DNA from: Pseudomonadota bacterium
GTDB taxonomy: Bacteria > Pseudomonadota > Gammaproteobacteria > Steroidobacterales > Steroidobacteraceae
Direction of reading: 5' to 3'
Length of the DNA stretch: 6,921 nt
Assembly (NCBI GenBank): GCA_023428645.1
Contig: JAEYXD010000053.1
Span: 1 to 6,921 of the forward strand
Shown: in pieces, positions 4,089 to 6,921 of the stretch
How the letters are laid out: each line of letters starts with the position of its first letter
How positions within the stretch are numbered: position 1 is the stretch's first letter
The notes under the pieces: model-generated
The model's database searches: none
Seen by the model: the letters and a program-made list of their open reading frames with translations, nothing else
What the model was told of the DNA's origin: nothing
Program-made: the position numbers and the translations under genes

Positions 4089-5516
4089 ATGAACAAGGCC
4101 TGGCCAATCCTCTCGCTGCTATCCCTGATCTGCGCCGGCTGCGCGGCACCGGGCGTTGCAATCGATGCGTACGAGCCGCTGGTCTTCGAAACGCCCGTCG
4201 AGCCGCCGGTCGAGACGACGCTCCCCGCCGCGACGGAATCGAAGCAGGAAGAAGGCGAAGTGCCGATCGTCGTGGCGGAAACGGAGAAGACGGAAGGTCC
4301 CGAGGAGATCGTCGTTCGGGGCCGCAATCTGAGCCGTCACGAGGTCATCCACGATCTCGTCGCAGAGGCGCAGTTACTGCTGCGGGAGGTCGAGCTTCAA
4401 TATGTATTCACCGGCAAGGGCAAGCGGGAGGTGCTTCGCGGCCGCCCAGTGGCCTTCGCGCTCTGGAATGATGCGACGCAGGAATGGTCCATCGCGCACA
4501 TCGAGATTCCACGTCCGCCGATCAATTGGCGGCCCGGTCGCAAGCCGCTGCCAATCCGCACCGTTACGCCCGGTATTCAGGCGAAGCACGTGAAGGGCAC
4601 GGGCGCCGAACGGTTGATGGTTTCATTCTCCCAGGACGGCCATCCGCTCAAGGTGTACGGGCGCAAGTTCCCCGTGTTCGATAACAACTTGCTCAAGCGC
4701 AAGCAATGGCGTGCCGTCGCACGCACCGCCCAGCCGATCGTCTATCTACCCTTCAGCGAGGATACCTTCGATCCGGGTTTCGTCGCCGCGGGCAAGGAAT
4801 TCCTGATGGCGACGGCGCAAAGGGCGATCGACGAACTGCGCCTCGCGCAGGTCCCGAGCGCGGCGTTCCCGGGTGAGCTGCTCGCCGACTCCATTCCTCT
4901 GCAAGTCGTCACGACGCTTGCCGTCATCGAGCAGACGGACGATACCGACTATGTGGTCAAGCAGTCGGGTGCTTTCGACGAAGTCCTGAATCAATACGGA
5001 CTCAAGCAGCAGGAGGCCTATCGATACAGTGTCTCGAGTGCGAATGCGCTCGGGCCGATGCAATTCACCAATCGCAGAGGCAACGGCACGTATTCGTTCG
5101 TGGTCAGGCGCTGCGCCCGAGCGAAGCTCGACCCGGTGTTCGAAAGCGGCGCGACCGACCTGCTGAATGCCATGAAGGCGGCGATCTGCCTGCTCGACAT
5201 CGAGCTTGCGCAGATGCGAGCGGAGATTCGCAATGCGTACCGTACCAACCCTGCCGTGCTGGGCATCTTTCCGGTGGCCGCCTACAACGGCGGTCCGCGT
5301 AACGTCACGAAGCTGCACCGCGTCCTGACGCGAATGAAGGTGGGGCTCAACGAGCTGACCCGCCCTGGCGAGCAGCCTGCGACGGCGCCGGTGCCGTGTC
5401 CCTGCGTATGGAAGGACGTCGGCACGGATGTTCGGCCGGTGACGATTCCGAGATACAACAACGAGAACCGGTGGTACATCGAGAAGTATCAGAGCATCGT
5501 CAGCTTGTTCGAGTGA
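4089..5516 (+). CDS. Lipoprotein with lytic-transglycosylase (SLT/lysozyme-like) domain
   Basis: The 475-residue protein starts with a signal peptide and a lipobox-like CAGC (C15 A16 G17, lipidated C18). The Cys at -3 is unusual but tolerated, and the protein is probably anchored in the envelope. Residues 25-75 are an acidic, Pro/Thr-rich linker, followed by EEIVVRGRNLSRHEV. Residues about 80-260 are a domain I cannot name. The C-terminal third has SLT signatures: a likely catalytic E281 (LAVIEQTDD), SSANALGPMQFT at 316-327 (compare the G-L-M-Q motif) and AAYNGGPRNV at 397-406 (compare AYNAG). It would cleave peptidoglycan glycan strands. The Glu-to-MQ gap (about 43 residues) is longer than in ordinary SLT domains, so activity is not certain. 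No strong ribosome-binding site precedes the ATG; the start rests on the signal peptide. Confidence 0.82.
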   Translation: MNKAWPILSLLSLICAGCAAPGVAIDAYEPLVFETPVEPPVETTLPAATESKQEEGEVPIVVAETEKTEGPEEIVVRGRNLSRHEVIHDLVAEAQLLLREVELQYVFTGKGKREVLRGRPVAFALWNDATQEWSIAHIEIPRPPINWRPGRKPLPIRTVTPGIQAKHVKGTGAERLMVSFSQDGHPLKVYGRKFPVFDNNLLKRKQWRAVARTAQPIVYLPFSEDTFDPGFVAAGKEFLMATAQRAIDELRLAQVPSAAFPGELLADSIPLQVVTTLAVIEQTDDTDYVVKQSGAFDEVLNQYGLKQQEAYRYSVSSANALGPMQFTNRRGNGTYSFVVRRCARAKLDPVFESGATDLLNAMKAAICLLDIELAQMRAEIRNAYRTNPAVLGIFPVAAYNGGPRNVTKLHRVLTRMKVGLNELTRPGEQPATAPVPCPCVWKDVGTDVRPVTIPRYNNENRWYIEKYQSIVSLFE

Positions 5517-5670
5517 CCGCAGCCAGAGCTCGAGAGCGCTTCGGCCAGGTGAGGGCGAGCGAAACAGGCATTTTCTGCGGAGGCGGTGAACAAGAATCTT
5601 CGTCAGCGTGTCGGCATCGCCGTATCGCCGGCGTCCTTGAACCACACCTCACCTGAAACGGAAGTGCTCC

Positions 5671-6084
5671 ATGCCCAGAATGATCTTCGTGAGTCTGCCG
5701 GTGGCCAATCTCGCCGCATCGATCACGTTCTATGAGGCGCTCGGTTTCAAGAAAAACCCGTTGTTCAGCGATGACACGGGAGCGTGCATGGTCTGGAGCG
5801 AGACGATCAATGTCATGCTGCTCACGCACGCCAAGTGGGGCACTTTCACGACTCGACCGATTCCGCCGACGACCTCGAGCGAGGTGTCGCTGGGCCTGTC
5901 CTGCGAGAGTCGCGACGAGGTCGACGCGATGATCAAGGCGGCGGCCGCGCATGGCGGAACCGCGGACATCAATCCGATTCAGGATATGGGTTTCATGTAC
6001 GGCCGCGACCTGACGGATCTCGACGGTCACATCTGGGGGCCGATGTGGATGGACCCCGCCGCGATTTCAGCCGAAGCTCAATGA
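5671..6084 (+). CDS. VOC-superfamily protein, predicted lactoylglutathione-lyase-like
   Basis: This 137-residue cytoplasmic protein has the VOC fold pattern: MIFVSLPVANLAASITFYEA (first strand and helix), CMVWSETINVMLLT, a central EVSLGLSC strand with a DEVDAMIKAAAAHGG helix, and the end YGRDLTDLDGHIWGPMWMDP. The DLDGH.W..MWMDP ending is typical of one lyase-like VOC group. In many VOC proteins a metal-binding Glu follows HIW; here residue 123 is Gly, so metal binding may be altered. The start at 5671 is supported by GGAAG (5660-5664), 6 nt upstream. It lies 154 bp after the SLT gene on the same strand and converges with the partial gene at the right edge. It is not a close copy of the other VOC protein in the window. 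Confidence 0.88.
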   Translation: MPRMIFVSLPVANLAASITFYEALGFKKNPLFSDDTGACMVWSETINVMLLTHAKWGTFTTRPIPPTTSSEVSLGLSCESRDEVDAMIKAAAAHGGTADINPIQDMGFMYGRDLTDLDGHIWGPMWMDPAAISAEAQ

Positions 6085-6099
6085 AGTCGTAGCAACACG

Positions 6100-6136
6100 G
6101 GCACGCGAAGGGCATGGATTGAGCCCGTCGCGTGCC
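6100..6136. terminator. Hairpin between convergent genes, possible bidirectional terminator
   Basis: GGCACGCG (6100-6107) pairs perfectly with CGCGTGCC (6129-6136). After a 2-by-2 internal loop an inner GGGC (6110-6113) pairs with GCCC (6123-6126). It fills most of the 55-bp gap between two genes that face each other, a common place for shared termination. There is no T-run on either side, so Rho-independent termination is uncertain. Confidence 0.5.
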
Positions 6137-6139
6137 TCT

Positions 6140-6921
6140 CTATTGGAGCTCGGCGCGCGGACATGCCTCGCCACGCGCGCTGCGCCGCGGTCCGGTCACG
6201 GTGCAGGTGCCCGCCGAGATTTCGATGCGGCATGTCGTCGCCGAGGCCTCGCCGTCGCACTTGGTGTCCAACGTCCACCTGCCAGCCGGCGCTGCGGTGT
6301 CGCGCCAGTTCGCGCACGCCTGCGTGCGGAACGCGCGATCCTTGACGAGCTGCTCGGCATATTCGCTCAACACCATGAACACGGATTCGCACTCGGGGGT
6401 GCTCGCGCACGTGCGTTGCTCGACGACCTGGCCGACGAGGCTCTCGCTCTCCTGCGTCGGCTGTGCGCACAGCTCGACGCTGTATTCGGCAGGCCCTCCG
6501 CCGATCAGTGTGATCTCGCGCTCGGTCGTCTCGAGTTGAGCGCCGGAGGCCACGACACGGTAGGTGCCCGGCTCGAGCTCGACGATGTCGCCGACCTTGC
6601 CGGTGAGGGCAGGCGACGAATCGCCCGGATCACGCACTTCGAATCGGACTTGAGCGTCGGGACTCGTGAGCCGTAAGGACACGGTTGCCGGCGGCGAAGG
6701 CGTCGCCTGTGGCGCGTTGTCGGGGACGACTTCAGGCGCCGCTTCAGGCGCCGCTTGCGGGATCGCGCTGGGCTCGACGCTCGTCGCGGGCTCGACCGAG
6801 GCGGCCGGTGGTGCGGAGGCTGGTGCGCTTTCGCCGTTCACCTCGGGATCGATCGCCGGTGGCGTTGGCGACTGGTCTACACGGATCTCCGGCGGGAAGC
6901 TCTCATTCGTCGCGGCCGCCG
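6140..6921 (-). CDS. Partial envelope protein: Pro/Ala-rich linker, PEGA-like domain, cysteine-rich C-terminus
   Basis: The frame is open from the right edge to a TAG at 6140-6142, so only about 260 C-terminal residues are visible and the true start is outside. The GTG at 6841 is simply an internal Val codon. From the edge inward it reads TNESFPPEIRVDQS and a roughly 70-residue linker rich in Pro, Ala, Glu and Val. A beta-rich stretch follows (bases about 6470-6682) with LTSPDAQVRFEV, LEPGTYRVVASG and a closing YSVEL strand, which resembles a PEGA-type domain. The last 110 residues contain eight cysteines, an even number suggesting disulfides and therefore an extracytoplasmic site. PEGA domains often sit outside the membrane after a kinase or other module; whether that is so here cannot be seen. 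The family is not otherwise recognised. Confidence 0.75.
   Translation of the reverse strand, partial: AAATNESFPPEIRVDQSPTPPAIDPEVNGESAPASAPPAASVEPATSVEPSAIPQAAPEAAPEVVPDNAPQATPSPPATVSLRLTSPDAQVRFEVRDPGDSSPALTGKVGDIVELEPGTYRVVASGAQLETTEREITLIGGGPAEYSVELCAQPTQESESLVGQVVEQRTCASTPECESVFMVLSEYAEQLVKDRAFRTQACANWRDTAAPAGRWTLDTKCDGEASATTCRIEISAGTCTVTGPRRSARGEACPRAELQ
6731..6754 (-). repeat. Tandem 12-bp repeat inside the Pro/Ala linker
   Basis: The unit TTCAGGCGCCGC (plus strand) occurs twice in direct succession and encodes Ala-Ala-Pro-Glu on the minus strand. Flanking codons look like diverged copies (VEPATSVEPS, APEVVP). In-frame slippage here would change linker length without breaking the protein. 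Confidence 0.7.

Noticed and set aside
4746..5645. 299-codon minus-strand frame opposite the SLT gene
   Set aside because: Arg-rich antisense translation without motifs. The plus strand has a signal peptide and SLT signatures.
5546..5655. Perfect 9-bp inverted repeat CAGGTGAGG / CCTCACCTG
   Set aside because: The arms are 92 bp apart with no other sign of an element between them. At this length and GC content it could be chance.
3572..6084. Antibiotic-resistance or biosynthetic cluster built on the two VOC genes
   Set aside because: The two VOC proteins are dissimilar, on opposite strands and separated by a cell-wall gene, with no transporter, regulator or biosynthetic enzyme nearby.
6119..6676. 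185-codon plus-strand frame over the partial minus gene
   Set aside because: Its translation is Arg/Ala-rich with no domain. The minus frame shows organised beta-domain and cysteine patterns and is open to the window edge.

Overview
The window is GC-rich with dense, short intergenic gaps. It looks like a proteobacterial chromosome, probably a gammaproteobacterium of the Steroidobacter/Xanthomonadales kind. The grounds are two SPII lipoproteins, a VPEP + hydrophobic + RRR (PEP-CTERM) tail, and an 'EEIVVRGR' segment that I associate from memory with that group. The taxonomic call is inference; no rRNA or other marker is present.

Layout. Bases 1-1254 are an apparently complete IS3-family insertion sequence with terminal inverted repeats, orfA and orfB. 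Its left tip is exactly base 1, so the left flank and any target duplication cannot be seen. Bases 1255-2034 are an IS scar: a 64-codon orphan ORF, then the last ~40 codons of a second, unrelated IS3-family transposase on the minus strand, then about 440 bp without a convincing gene but with a perfect 8-bp-arm palindrome. From 2035 ordinary chromosomal genes follow. These are a QOR-type NADPH:quinone oxidoreductase (+), a small lipobox protein whose PEP-CTERM tail is split off by a frameshift (+) and followed by a strong terminator, a VOC/glyoxalase-fold protein (-), a divergent lipoprotein with lytic-transglycosylase (SLT) signatures (+), a second VOC protein (+), and the 3' part of a secreted or membrane-anchored Pro/Ala-rich, cysteine-rich protein (-) that runs off the right edge.

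How the genes work together. They do not form a recognisable pathway. The quinone reductase and the two VOC proteins suggest general redox, electrophile or small-molecule handling. The SLT lipoprotein, the lipobox/PEP-CTERM protein and the partial gene are envelope proteins. I see no CRISPR array, tRNA, rRNA, phage module or obvious defence system. The most notable points are the broken PEP-CTERM gene, the self-masking ribosome-binding site at the IS tip, the tandem slippery site in orfA, and the unusual spacing of the SLT motifs. I do not see a clearly new multi-gene system here.
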